64,000 bases of DNA from Verrucomicrobium sp. BvORR034 (GCF_000739635.1 NZ_BATQ01000166.1:62001-126000); one strand, 5' to 3'; shown: positions 9,036-17,721, counted from the stretch's first letter. Program-made: numbers and translations. The notes: generated from the letters alone by a model not told the origin.

Positions 9036-9138
9036 AAGGGCCAACGGCCCGGCCTCATACCAGCCCAGGGCAGCGCCCTGGGAACAAGGGTCCCAGGAAG
9101 AACCTGAGGGCTGAAAGCGCGGCGTCATAGAACGTCCC
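9036..9138. repeat. Three-hairpin repeat, copy 2
   Basis: Same order of hairpins as 5617-5720. The middle stem has compensating loop change (CAGGGC-agc-GCCCTG) and the third stem is damaged (GGGCT...AGCGC). Confidence 0.75.
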
Positions 9139-9174
9139 TGCAATGTTCACCCTCCGGCCCACCTCAAGAGCCAC

Positions 9175-9213
9175 GCGACTGAACCGGCTAAAGCCGCCTA
9201 CTACCTTGCCCGC
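9175..9213. repeat. GACTGAACCGGCTAAAGCCG repeat, copy 1
   Basis: Hairpin CGGCT-aa-AGCCG followed by a conserved CTACtt/ccTTGCC tail. Other copies at 15219-15253 and 17914-17948 have the same orientation. Confidence 0.7.
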
Positions 9214-9339
9214 CCTCGCTCACCAAAAAGAGCGAGGGACATTCTTGTCCCGGTTCGCTGCAAACGTCCCATGACATCGACCTCAGATACACAGCACCAA
9301 TCCAGGTGCATTGCAGCGCACCCAACAGCTCCAATCCCG

Positions 9340-9690
9340 CTACTGCGTCAGGCGACTGTGCAAGTAGGCGACAAGGGAATCTACTGTACGCAGCCCAGCC
9401 AGTTCCGAGCCGACCAACCCGGGATCCGGTGAAGCAGCAGCAAGCTCAGCGAGGACCGAAAACGGCAGCGCCTCGGAGCACCTCCATTCCGGGATGGCTA
9501 TGGGACGCTGATCGATCCACGTACCATCCTGTTCGAACCTGATGCCTTTGGAATCGATTAAGAAGTCACCTTGATCGCCCCAATACCATTGATCCACATC
9601 GTCGCGCCAGCAGTCGATTGACAACAGCAGCTCAAGGCTCCCATCTCGACGCACTATGATGGCGGGGAAGACTGGTGCAATCAGGCTCAT
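9340..9690 (-). CDS. Small hypothetical protein, 116 aa
   Basis: A 116-residue, acidic, Trp-rich soluble protein (WRDDVDQWYWGDQGDF near residues 28-43). No family recognised. The size and style resemble stand-alone immunity-type or SUKH-neighbourhood proteins, but that is only an impression. It is one of a run of small minus-strand genes separated by repeats. Confidence 0.55.
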   Translation of the reverse strand: MSLIAPVFPAIIVRRDGSLELLLSIDCWRDDVDQWYWGDQGDFLIDSKGIRFEQDGTWIDQRPIAIPEWRCSEALPFSVLAELAAASPDPGLVGSELAGLRTVDSLVAYLHSRLTQ

Positions 9691-9780
9691 CGTATGAAGT
9701 CATCAACTAGCGTCAGCTCTCACCCCATGAATGGTTCCCGTTAACGCAAAAATCAATGCATGCGAAGCGCGACAGGAAAG

Positions 9781-10215
9781 TCATTGGATGGAAACGCTGA
9801 TCCGGCTTTTCAGCTTTTCAAGGTAAGCATCAGGGTGATCAGCAGTGGTCTCAAGCTGGCCTGTCAGCGCGCTTTGACAAAGCAAAAGTGCATAGGTGAG
9901 GTTCTGTTTCCAGGTCTCATTGTCAGTCACATGCGTGAGCAACGCTTCTCGCGGTGTCAGCAAATCCAACAACACCGCCTTGTCGTTGACAATCTCCAAC
10001 ACGCTTTCCAGTCCAGGACAGCATCCAGTCCAACGCCAGCAAGTGTGGCTCAACTCAGCAAGTTTCGTGAAATGCTCCGGATGGAAGACCTGTACTGAGA
10101 GCAGGAAGTAGTCAGCTACGGACTCACACAGGCCGGATGTCGTCCAGAACCCTTTTTCGTCAAACGAGATAAATGAACTCACCTGTTCCACCTCATGTTG
10201 TTCCAGCATCATCAT
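9781..10215 (-). CDS. Small hypothetical protein, 144 aa
   Basis: A 144-residue, predicted helical, acidic cytosolic protein with three Met codons at the start. No signal peptide or membrane segment and no recognised motif. Same strand and setting as its small neighbours. Confidence 0.5.
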   Translation of the reverse strand: MMMLEQHEVEQVSSFISFDEKGFWTTSGLCESVADYFLLSVQVFHPEHFTKLAELSHTCWRWTGCCPGLESVLEIVNDKAVLLDLLTPREALLTHVTDNETWKQNLTYALLLCQSALTGQLETTADHPDAYLEKLKSRISVSIQ

Positions 10216-10516
10216 GAATTCGCGAATCCATCTCGTCCACAGGATTGATCGGCATTTTGTGGCAACCGAATTCCAAGCGGAGGTTGTGCCCGCGATGACC
10301 TGCTACGGCCCACCAACAGGCTAATGTGACGACGAGCTTGCCCGCCCACGATCACTAAAGTCACTTTTGATCCTCGCACCCTGTCCGTCCCGGAGGGACG
10401 CTGGACCTTAGTCGGTGGTGACAACCACCGGATTTCGTGCCCCAACCCTTTTGCGTCCCGGAGGGATGCCGGAACGGACGGCGAGTAGCACTTGGAAATC
10501 CCGCGATATCAAAGCC
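10216..10516. other. Intergenic region with GTCCCGGAGGGAC repeats
   Basis: A 301-base gap whose right half (10386-10470) is a hairpin-rich repeat. A frame covering 10212-10445 on the minus strand reads through it and is not supported as a gene. Confidence 0.6.
10386..10470. repeat. CGTCCCggaGGGACG hairpin element
   Basis: Hairpin CGTCCC-gga-GGGACG at 10386-10400, then CGGTGGT-gaca-ACCACCG at 10413-10430, then a second GCGTCCC-gga-GGGATGC at 10454-10470. I recognise this layout as a common intergenic element in verrucomicrobial genomes, but know no formal name. Confidence 0.7.
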
Positions 10517-10810
10517 TCAAGGCGAAGATGCTCTCACTTGATCGTCGTTTGACATTCGAGTGAATACGATGGCTGCCCCCGTGGCAATGGAATGTCGGGC
10601 TGCATGGTAGAGTCTCAAACAGGAATACGACTCTCTACCGTATCGCTCCCAGAGTGTGGCCCCGGTGCCCTGCGTTTCGGCCGCCATGAAGACGCGATCA
10701 TCCTCTGGATCCAGATCAAGCGGCAGTTCCAGATCTTGATCAATTGTTTGCCGCACGTCAGCGATCAAGTGACGCCGATTCGCCTGCTGCGTCACTGGCC
10801 GGGTCAGCAT
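10517..10810 (-). CDS. Doubtful small hypothetical protein
   Basis: A 97-residue frame with plausible composition (acidic LDLDPEDDRVFMAAE mid-region) but no recognised domain. It overlaps the 3' end of the lipoprotein gene by 53 bases in another frame, which weakens the case unless a later start is used. Could be a remnant. Confidence 0.35.
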   Translation of the reverse strand: MLTRPVTQQANRRHLIADVRQTIDQDLELPLDLDPEDDRVFMAAETQGTGATLWERYGRESYSCLRLYHAARHSIATGAAIVFTRMSNDDQVRASSP

Positions 10811-11408
10811 TTCTTGATGTCGCCGACACCGCTGTTTTTTGATGCCGCACGTAGTCCGATTTCATGGACGGGAGCAGCGGCAACTTCACCCACTCTGCGG
10901 GAGCGGTGGCTTCACCCTTGTCGTAGCGAAATTTGACTCCATCTGGAATGCCGGCAATGAGGTTCAGATAGGCTCCGCCCTCAAATGAGTCCCACGTGCC
11001 GTACGGGCAAATTTGCAACTTACCGCCGGTCATCTCGATGGAGACCCCCATCTTGGAGCGCTCATCATCAATCGATGTTTTCGTGTCTGGGTGCCCCATC
11101 CAGCTCAGCGACTTCTTAACCTGCAAATCAACTGAGGACATTCCATGCCGATAGACTGAGGTTCCCTTGGGAAGCACGATCGTTCGAACCGTCTCCGGCA
11201 GCTTGAACTGGCATTGCTCATAGCTGTCACCATTAATGACGAGCGGGTTCGCCGAGAAACCAGAATGCACAATGCTCCCCTTCCATTCATCCCTGGGGAC
11301 AGGCTTCGATGCCGGCAAAAGTGCGGCATAGTCTGCCACCGGCGCACTTTGGCATGCAGCCAGCAGTACAGGAAGCACCGCGATGGCGACTCGCTTGAAC
11401 CATTGCAT
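10758..11408 (-). CDS. Putative lipoprotein, 216 aa
   Basis: Begins with a basic, hydrophobic signal and a lipobox LAAC with Cys19, so it should be lipidated and anchored on the outer face of a membrane. The rest is soluble with no recognised domain; two cysteines (in YEQCQF and LQICPYG) might pair. The last 25 residues are Ser/Ala/Asp-rich. Function unknown. Confidence 0.7.
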   Translation of the reverse strand: MQWFKRVAIAVLPVLLAACQSAPVADYAALLPASKPVPRDEWKGSIVHSGFSANPLVINGDSYEQCQFKLPETVRTIVLPKGTSVYRHGMSSVDLQVKKSLSWMGHPDTKTSIDDERSKMGVSIEMTGGKLQICPYGTWDSFEGGAYLNLIAGIPDGVKFRYDKGEATAPAEWVKLPLLPSMKSDYVRHQKTAVSATSRNADPASDAAGESASLDR

Positions 11409-11448
11409 GGAATGAACCTACACCCACTTCGCGGGCATGCTGGAAAAA

Positions 11449-11946
11449 TCAGCCTTGATCACCATGCTTGTCGGACAAAGATTCCCAATGGCGATCCCGC
11501 AGGTCACGCACCGTTCCATAGATGTCAGCGTTGTCTGAGATCACAAGCGCATCATCCTCGATGGGCATCGGCATCTGCTCCAGACCATCCAGAAGCTGGC
11601 TGACTGCCGGCCCCGATGCAGCCAGAGTCTCCTCCCGGCAATAGACGGCGATCAACTGATGGTCCAGGTGGCGGACCACGCGGCCCCGAAGAAAGCCGCC
11701 ATAGTCCGGTTCGTCATCCAGGATGTCCTCGAATCCTGGGGGCGGGCATGAGCGATGACTCCGTCTGGCATCGTGCAGTTTCCCGTCAGGGTAGATCCAG
11801 AACACAAACTCGGGAATGCCAAGGGTGAGGTCTCCAATCGCAGTCCTTCTGCCCCGATATTCAGGCGAGAGAAAATCGAACCACTTGCAGGCTTCCTCTC
11901 GAGGGACGCTACCGACGGTGATCATTGCAAATCGAGTGTCCCCCAA
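11449..11946 (-). CDS. Hypothetical protein, 165 aa
   Basis: A 165-residue acidic soluble protein starting MGDTRFAMITVGS, with a GIPEFVFWIYPDGKLHDARR stretch mid-protein. No family recognised. Its size and acidity fit the other orphan proteins of this block. It lies 40 bases upstream of the lipoprotein gene on the same strand. Confidence 0.55.
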   Translation of the reverse strand: MGDTRFAMITVGSVPREEACKWFDFLSPEYRGRRTAIGDLTLGIPEFVFWIYPDGKLHDARRSHRSCPPPGFEDILDDEPDYGGFLRGRVVRHLDHQLIAVYCREETLAASGPAVSQLLDGLEQMPMPIEDDALVISDNADIYGTVRDLRDRHWESLSDKHGDQG

Positions 11947-12058
11947 GAAAGACTACCGACCGCTGACGTCAAGCCATGAAGGAGCATCACCATCCGATGC
12001 CGACACCAATTTGCAAGCAGTGAGCGTTCAGTCACTTCGCCCCCGCCCAACCCATAAC

Positions 12059-12511
12059 CTACTTCCTCCCAAATCCCGCCCAGGCCACCGCAGCCAGGAA
12101 AAAGATCTGCTCCAAGGTGCGCTGCAGCAGCGGCGTGGCAGGTTCACCACCAATCATCAGATGATGCTGGGCCGCGTAGTAGTTGGCCGGGAACACCGCC
12201 AGCAGCAGCAGGATCAGCCCCACCGCGGCCACGCGCCGCATCGCCGGGATGAAGATGCCAATGGCCCCCGCGATCTCCGCCACTCCGGTGAAGGTGACCC
12301 AAAATCCCGGATTGCCAAAGGCCGGCGGCACCATGCGCATGAGATCCTCCCGCAGGCCGATGAAATGCGCCCCGCCAGTGAGAAGAAACAACGCCGCCAC
12401 CCCGGCGCACAAGGCCGCAGGCAGGGTCTGAAACCAGCCCCGGTCCAGCTTCAACGCTCCAGCGAGCCGGGCAAGCGCGGTGACAACGATGAGTGCGATC
12501 AAGGGAGCCAT
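12059..12511 (-). CDS. DoxX-like four-helix membrane protein
   Basis: A 150-residue protein with four hydrophobic segments (about 2-20, 30-50, 72-92, 95-115) and a C-terminal hydrophobic end. The pattern GVAEIAGAIGIFIPAMRRVAA is typical of the DoxX family. DoxX-like proteins are small inner-membrane proteins associated with redox or thiol metabolism; the specific role is unknown. It is the last gene of the block bracketed by the 66-bp repeats. Confidence 0.8.
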   Translation of the reverse strand: MAPLIALIVVTALARLAGALKLDRGWFQTLPAALCAGVAALFLLTGGAHFIGLREDLMRMVPPAFGNPGFWVTFTGVAEIAGAIGIFIPAMRRVAAVGLILLLLAVFPANYYAAQHHLMIGGEPATPLLQRTLEQIFFLAAVAWAGFGRK

Positions 12512-12984
12512 GACGAGAGACAGACAGGGGATGAAGGTGGCAGCCTACCTGCCGGTTACGTCTGGCGGAGCCCGGCGGCGTGAGACAAATTCGATACAAC
12601 TCCTCATCCTCCGCCCGGCCCGACTTGATCCCCTGCGCCCATTCTCCGTTCTTTAAAACTCACAAACTCCGCCAAAGCCGCGGTTCCCGCACGCACTCCA
12701 TCCCGACGCGTCGGGACGTCGCCAGGTGTCGGATGCGATTCGAAAACATCCCCCCCTCACATCGCCTCCCATCTTGCAGGGCACCACGCCCCACCCAGCA
12801 ACCACCGCCATAGCCGAACCCGGAGGGTTCACCATGAATAGCCATAGGCCGGCCGAGTGTAGCGAGGACTGCCTATGGTGGTTCACTGGAGTGATCCCTA
12901 CCGCGGAGCGGTAGGCCCATCGCGACGCCTGCCCCTGACCTCAGTCACACCCTGTGGCCCGTCCCTTGTTCGAATGAGAGCTAG
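12512..12984. other. Intergenic region with two-hairpin repeat
   Basis: The 473 bases contain the second copy of the 66-bp repeat (12814-12924). No gene is supported. Confidence 0.65.
12814..12924. repeat. Two-hairpin repeat with 66-bp identical core, copy 2
   Basis: Bases 12814-12879 equal 6837-6902 exactly. The following hairpin CCTACCGC-gga-GCGGTAGG at 12897-12915 and CCCATCGCG are also shared, with a diverged spacer between. Confidence 0.85.
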
Positions 12985-13647
12985 TCAAACATCCTCCCCA
13001 CCCGCTTGTTCAAGCTTGGTTGACTGAAGCCCCACGCTCCGCCAGGCATCCTCGCGCTTGGGATAGTAAACTTCCTCGGAAGGGATCATCAGCTCGTCGG
13101 ATCTGCTCAGTGCCATAGCCCTCTGTGCCGCAACGAACTCGCTGATGTCCTCAATGGCCACCACGTCATCCCTGCCGTATCGACGAAGCATATCACCCCG
13201 CAACCCCAGCTGAATCGCCCGCCTCTCTTCCGCTGCACCCGTAGGACTGTGATCAGGATCCCATTGAAGACGTACATTCGATGCTTCTACCGCCTTCTTC
13301 CAGGACTCCTGATCGGGATAAAGGGCGCTTGTGAACGTCGAAGGTACTGCCACGGCCAGCATCTCATCAAACAAGGTGCGGGGCAGGGTAATCGCGAGGA
13401 CAACCTCCTGACCTTCCTTGGTTCCCCACCCAGAGCGATACATCATCCAAAGAAAATTCGGCTTGATCCAGCTCATGCGCGAAAAGCTGAACTCTCCCCC
13501 GAAGACCTGAAGCTCAGCCGCGTAGCGCCCGATTGAGGGGCGGTAAGCCTGGTAAACGATGATGTTCTCGTCGTCGTATTGGGCAAGAATGTGCCGCCCT
13601 GAAGCAGGCCAGCGGTTTTTCTGATCTTTGTATCGTTCTACGCGCAT
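12985..13647 (-). CDS. DUF4291 family protein
   Basis: About 220 residues. The signature YQAYRPSIGRYAAE, then FSRMSWIKPNFLWMMYRSGW and TKEGQEVVLAI, identifies DUF4291. The family is widespread and scattered in bacteria and fungi, and its function is unknown. An ATG at 13647 (MRVERYKDQ) is preferred; a start eight residues upstream is also possible. It is a single gene downstream of the DUF6304 gene. Confidence 0.85.
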   Translation of the reverse strand: MRVERYKDQKNRWPASGRHILAQYDDENIIVYQAYRPSIGRYAAELQVFGGEFSFSRMSWIKPNFLWMMYRSGWGTKEGQEVVLAITLPRTLFDEMLAVAVPSTFTSALYPDQESWKKAVEASNVRLQWDPDHSPTGAAEERRAIQLGLRGDMLRRYGRDDVVAIEDISEFVAAQRAMALSRSDELMIPSEEVYYPKREDAWRSVGLQSTKLEQAGGEDV

Positions 13648-13758
13648 GGGTTTCGTTTCAGCGTCAAACAACCGATTACAATCGGAACAGTGATCCTGGG
13701 AAATGGCATGCCTCCACCGCTTCCCCTGAAGCCATTTGTCGTTCCATGAACTGCGTAG

Positions 13759-14397
13759 TCAACCTCGGTAACCTCTGCCTTTCGGGCGCGATTCATAGTG
13801 AGGGCAATAGTGTGTCTCCTGGACATCATCTGTTTTTCGTTTCCAGATCCTGAAAATGTCAGCTTTCGACTTCACAAGACGATACTCGTCAGCCACATCT
13901 CTGAAGCAAGCCAGGCAACCAAAGGCCCCTTGACCAGCGGGACTGTAGTCGCTGAGTCCACAGGTGATGCAGCACTCAAGTGAAAAGCCCGCAGGCAGCT
14001 GCTCAGTGAGTGAGCGCAACTCTTCCTCGAACAGCCCAGAAACCCCTGTCGAACGAATTGAAAACTCCGGTTGATGAAGGCTCACTTCAATGTCTTCACG
14101 ATCCAGGCCGCCCCGCTCCACAGGCAGGCCCAAAACAACCTCCGCCTGAAGATCGGCCTGCCGGAGCCCGTCTGGAGCTTGGAGCCGAACTGGCATCAGA
14201 ATGTTGAAAGTGCATCCGCAGATGTCCCCGAGCGACAAATGAAACAGATCCGTGGCAATGGCTGGCGTAAGTGCATCGAATCCCCAGCCAGAACACTCAA
14301 TGCCCCGAATGGTCGTCATAAGCGCTGATCCAGTTGAGTGGATGATGATAGACTCCTCCCCTCGTTGATCACGAAAAATGGCCTTCATTGATGTCAT
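13759..14397 (-). CDS. DUF6304 family protein
   Basis: A 212-residue protein with the C-terminal pattern CCITCGLSDYSPAGQGAFGC, then CFRDVADEY and a final VQETHYCPHYESRPKG block that I associate with DUF6304. The cysteines (CxxC, CxxC, and a last C) may bind a metal. Function unknown. It is 111 bases upstream of the DUF4291 gene on the same strand. Confidence 0.75.
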   Translation of the reverse strand: MTSMKAIFRDQRGEESIIIHSTGSALMTTIRGIECSGWGFDALTPAIATDLFHLSLGDICGCTFNILMPVRLQAPDGLRQADLQAEVVLGLPVERGGLDREDIEVSLHQPEFSIRSTGVSGLFEEELRSLTEQLPAGFSLECCITCGLSDYSPAGQGAFGCLACFRDVADEYRLVKSKADIFRIWKRKTDDVQETHYCPHYESRPKGRGYRG

Positions 14398-14563
14398 GGG
14401 GCTCTCCTTTGTTTGACCTCTCTCCTGTCACGCACGATGCTCCATCCCAGCAACCACCGGACCGCAAGCGCGGAGCACGTCGTCGCGAGTCGAATTCCCC
14501 ACAACCGTCAAACACAGCGCATGCCGGCCGCTCACTGCAGCGTCAGGCCAGATGCGACCTTGC

Positions 14564-14959
14564 TCAATGGAGTTCGGATCCACAGTGAGGACAGAACCGT
14601 TTCTGCGAGAAGATGGGTTGACGGTACAAGGTCTTGCCACACGAGTCGCAGAAGCGCGTCGTTCGAATGTTGAGGAATGAGACAAAGATGACCGCGGGGA
14701 CCATTAGATAGAGCACCTGCGGCTGCGCGCGCCCCATGATGAAGTAAACGAACGCGCCGAAGATGAGGCCGATGCCTACGTTAAACGCTGGCCAAATCTG
14801 CCGTTTGAGCGCAGCGCTTCGGTTAAAGTGGAAGAACAGAAAGCTGCCCAACCCGAGCAAACCCCAAACCACCATGAACACGACAAACTCCTGCGGTGGT
14901 CCATCTCCGCCCCGGGCTACGGCGGCCTCCGCAATGAAAATGGGTTCGTTTCCGCTCAT
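14564..14959 (-). CDS. Small membrane protein with C-terminal zinc ribbon
   Basis: A 131-residue protein with three hydrophobic segments (about 25-44, 58-75, 81-97) followed by a cytosolic zinc-ribbon tail with C104-C107 and C123-C126 (CDSC...CPHC). The combination suggests a membrane-anchored metal-binding protein; the partner is unknown. The 166-base gap to the DUF6304 gene holds no recognised element. Confidence 0.65.
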   Translation of the reverse strand: MSGNEPIFIAEAAVARGGDGPPQEFVVFMVVWGLLGLGSFLFFHFNRSAALKRQIWPAFNVGIGLIFGAFVYFIMGRAQPQVLYLMVPAVIFVSFLNIRTTRFCDSCGKTLYRQPIFSQKRFCPHCGSELH

Positions 14960-15145
14960 ACGCTGTATATCGCTGCGTTCAAGCTACGATGTTTCGCAAA
15001 TGCGCAGGCAAAAATCAACACCGCTTTAGCACCTGCGTTTTTTTGGTCGCTGCCCAAATGGAAACACATTGCCATGGCATTTCAGCCAGCGGGACACCCT
15101 GCCTTCCATATCACCACAGCTGAAGTCGCCACCGCGCCCGAGGCA

Positions 15146-15187
15146 AGCTGAGGCTTGAACGACGAACAACTTAGCGGTTCACTAGAA
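15146..15187. repeat. Dispersed 40-bp repeat, copy 2
   Basis: Partner of 2251-2290; shares the GAACGACGAA core and CGGTT block. Confidence 0.5.
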
Positions 15188-15218
15188 CCTTCTCCCACCC
15201 ATTGGACGTCAGGATCCG

Positions 15219-15253
15219 CGCGACTGAACCGGCTAAAGCCGTGCACTACTTTG
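15219..15253. repeat. GACTGAACCGGCTAAAGCCG repeat, copy 2
   Basis: Same hairpin as 9175-9196 with a CACTACTTTGCC tail shared with the copy at 17914-17948. Confidence 0.7.
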
Positions 15254-15400
15254 CCGGCCCGCGGCTGTTCAAAGCAGTCCAGAGCTTTAGCTCGTCGAGA
15301 GCAACCTACCCGACCCGCCTCCAAGCTCCAACCCAACCGCGCCCACCCAGCAACCTCTGCCGCAGCCGTACCTTCCGGGTTCATGAGACAACCGCGCTCA

Positions 15401-15447
15401 TCACTCCATCACTCCATCACTCCATCACTCCATCACTCCATCACTCC
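15401..15447. repeat. 8-bp tandem repeat (TCACTCCA)
   Basis: Five full units and seven bases of a sixth, perfect. Length may vary by replication slippage. Confidence 0.9.
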
Positions 15448-15467
15448 TCTGTGCCTCTGTGGTTAAA
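15446..15467. repeat. CTCTGTG...GTGGTTAAA repeat, copy 2
   Basis: The TTA of this repeat, read on the minus strand, is the stop codon (TAA) of the DUF2127 gene. Confidence 0.65.
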
Positions 15468-16020
15468 CCGCACCTCGCCCCCTCCCCCGCCCCCTCCGCA
15501 CCAGGGCATGCACCATGACCGCGACCACCACGAGGTTCACCACCAGCAAACTCCAGTGAAAGGCCGAGGGCTTCCGCATCAGGGCCAGGATCTCAAATGG
15601 CACATAGATCGCCCCACTCCCCGCCGCCAGGATCTCCGCCCAGGTCTTCTCCCGCAACAGGCCGTACGCTTCCACAAAGCGTAGCGCCGAATAACCCACC
15701 GCGCCCGTGGCCAGTAGCAACAGCCGGACGTTTTTGAGATCATCTGCCGCCAGGACGAAAATCTGCGGGTACTTCGATGCGGGGTTGAGGTGCAAGTGCT
15801 CCACCAGCGAAAGCGCGAGCGCATGCACATCCTTGTGCACGAGAGACAGGATCGCCGTCGCCGCAAGCAGCACCACCAGGCCCTTACAGGCCTCGATGGC
15901 AGCGACAATTTTGATGGCACGGCTCACGGTTTGAACAGCAAAGGGGACGGATACGGTTTCAGTTTCAACGACAACTCCGACTACAAGCACAGCGTCGGTC
16001 TCTTCGCAAGACAGCATCAA
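15463..16020 (-). CDS. DUF2127 family membrane protein
   Basis: 185 residues. Matches DUF2127 by the pattern AAIEACKGLVVLL, LHLNPASKYPQIFVLAA, RFVEAYGLLREKTWAEI and SGAIYVPFEI. Four hydrophobic segments follow in the family's usual order (about 42-62, 97-113, 128-146, 155-175). Function of the family is unknown. The true start may be downstream of the acidic first 30 residues, which look less conserved. The stop codon lies within an intergenic repeat. Confidence 0.85.
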   Translation of the reverse strand: MMLSCEETDAVLVVGVVVETETVSVPFAVQTVSRAIKIVAAIEACKGLVVLLAATAILSLVHKDVHALALSLVEHLHLNPASKYPQIFVLAADDLKNVRLLLLATGAVGYSALRFVEAYGLLREKTWAEILAAGSGAIYVPFEILALMRKPSAFHWSLLVVNLVVVAVMVHALVRRGRGRGRGAV

Positions 16021-16083
16021 TCACATGGCCCACCCAGCCACCTCACACCCACCCCATCACAGCGGTGGGCATGGCCACTTGCC

Positions 16084-17721
16084 TCACGGCGGCGGCCCCC
16101 ATCTTGCGAATCTCGCCAACACCACATCCCCCGCGCCACAGCCGCCTTCGTAGCAGCTCCCCACCCCGCCCGCAAAACTGGCCTGCCACGCCTTCCGTAT
16201 CGGCCAGCCTTCACCCGAGCAGGAACCAGTGACATACAGATCACCATTCGGTCCCAGACAACCGGAGCGCCCATAGTCCCACTTGGCCCCGCCCATACGC
16301 GTGGAGTATGCCAGGCGACGGAGATCCGGCTCAAGCAGGACGAGCACGGCGTCATTGTCCCCGCCAGGCATCGCTTGGAAGGCATCGGCGGTGCATTGGA
16401 AATTGTCCGAATTCGACTGCCCCGTGACAAAAACCCGCCCGTCACGATCAACGCCAATGCCATCGAACCCTTCCTCTCCAACACCCCCGAGCAGCGTGCT
16501 GGCGACGAGATTGCCCACCGCGTCAAAGCGTGCCACCAGCGCGTCCACCTTGCCACCACCGTACTGGGTCTGAAATGCGCCCGCCGTGACGGGCAGATCA
16601 TCAGCCGTAGTGTGCTGGCTGATCACCGCGTTACCCGCAGCGTCGAGCGCTAGATTGTGCGTGCTGCAACCTCCGGAATCCCCCGCTCCGCCGAAGTACG
16701 TGGCCCACTCCAGGGAACGACCATTTGCGCTGACCTTCACCAGGTAGGCGTCCTGCCCGCCGTGGTACTTGCGATCATACGCACCGGGTGTCGTGACCAT
16801 GTCCGCAGACTTCGTCCAAAACAACAGGCAGGGTCGACCTTCGGCGTCTACCCGCACGCAGGCCTCCTTTTGCTCGTCTTCGCTCCCGCCCAGCCAGGTG
16901 GCCCACAACACGAAAGCACCATCCGCCGCGATCTTGATCACTCCGTTGTCCCGGCCACCCCGCCTCGTCGGCTGGAAGGTATTGGCGAACCACGCGGCAG
17001 GCAGCTCCTGCGCACCGGTGCCTGGAGCACTCTCATAGGCGAGATGTGTGAAGACGTTCCCCTGCGCATCGAGATCAAAATCACGGCACAACGACCCCAC
17101 TCCCACATAGCTTGCCCAGACCAGGCCCGATCCATCCGGCTTCAACTTCGCGACAAAGCCATTGTTCATCCCGTAGATGCCCGCATCAACCCCGCGAAAG
17201 GTGGGCTGGAACGCGCCTCCTGTAACCGGAAACCCCGGCCCTGCCCGGCCACACACATAGACAAACCCGGCAGCATCCACCTTGATGCCGTAACCGCGAT
17301 CATAGTTCGGCCCGCCGAGATAGGTGGACCACAGCAGCTTCCCCTCGGGATCAAACTTGCTGACGAACACATCGCAATGCCCCCCACTCCCGATATCTTT
17401 GCCGCCCCGGTTGTACGTGCGGTCATAAGCACCAGGCGTGGTAGGGAAATCCACCGACGTCGTTCCGCCGGTGACATAGGCATTGCCGGCCGCATCCACA
17501 CAGACATCCCGAGCCTGATCCCAGCGCACCGCCCCCCCGAGATACGTGGAATACGCGAGCTGATAGGCCTCCGCCGCCGCCTGCACCTGCGTGGCGAGGC
17601 TGCCCACCAGGGACCAGAGAAGGAACCCAATCAGGCCAGCAGGATAGGGTGACAAGGCAGCGCGGGCACACCTGTGACGCCGAAGATCAATGGGGGTGGA
17701 GGTCATGGAGCCGGAGTGCAA
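16084..17721 (-). CDS. Secreted SBBP-repeat (beta-propeller) protein
   Basis: 545 residues (or 540 from the next Met) with an N-terminal signal region (hydrophobic about 30-48). The body is made of repeats of the form YSTYLGG...D...D.AGNAYVTG...FPTTPGAYD, typical of SBBP repeats, which build a beta-propeller. At least seven repeats are visible. Extracellular or cell-surface role; ligand unknown. It stands alone between the DUF2127 gene and a repeat-bearing gap. Confidence 0.85.
   Translation of the reverse strand: MHSGSMTSTPIDLRRHRCARAALSPYPAGLIGFLLWSLVGSLATQVQAAAEAYQLAYSTYLGGAVRWDQARDVCVDAAGNAYVTGGTTSVDFPTTPGAYDRTYNRGGKDIGSGGHCDVFVSKFDPEGKLLWSTYLGGPNYDRGYGIKVDAAGFVYVCGRAGPGFPVTGGAFQPTFRGVDAGIYGMNNGFVAKLKPDGSGLVWASYVGVGSLCRDFDLDAQGNVFTHLAYESAPGTGAQELPAAWFANTFQPTRRGGRDNGVIKIAADGAFVLWATWLGGSEDEQKEACVRVDAEGRPCLLFWTKSADMVTTPGAYDRKYHGGQDAYLVKVSANGRSLEWATYFGGAGDSGGCSTHNLALDAAGNAVISQHTTADDLPVTAGAFQTQYGGGKVDALVARFDAVGNLVASTLLGGVGEEGFDGIGVDRDGRVFVTGQSNSDNFQCTADAFQAMPGGDNDAVLVLLEPDLRRLAYSTRMGGAKWDYGRSGCLGPNGDLYVTGSCSGEGWPIRKAWQASFAGGVGSCYEGGCGAGDVVLARFARWGPPP

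Larger units (their letters stand above)
8939..9339. other. Intergenic region with repeats
   Basis: The 401 bases contain the second three-hairpin repeat (9036-9138) and a CGGCTaaAGCCG repeat (9175-9196). No gene seen. Confidence 0.6.
14960..15462. other. Intergenic region with several repeats
   Basis: The 503 bases hold a dispersed 40-bp element (15146-15187), a CGGCTaaAGCCG repeat (15219-15253), an 8-bp tandem repeat (15401-15447) and a CTCTGTG repeat that runs into the next gene. No gene supported. Confidence 0.65.

Noticed and set aside
10212-10445. Minus-strand frame of 77 codons
   Set aside because: It reads through the CGTCCCggaGGGACG repeat and has Arg/Ser-rich text with no domain.
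5873-14959. Integron cassette array
   Set aside because: Small one-direction genes of typical cassette families invited this idea, but no integrase gene is present and I found no attC sites with paired RYYYAAC/GTTRRRY ends; single matches to GTTRRRY (for example near 8022) had no partner.
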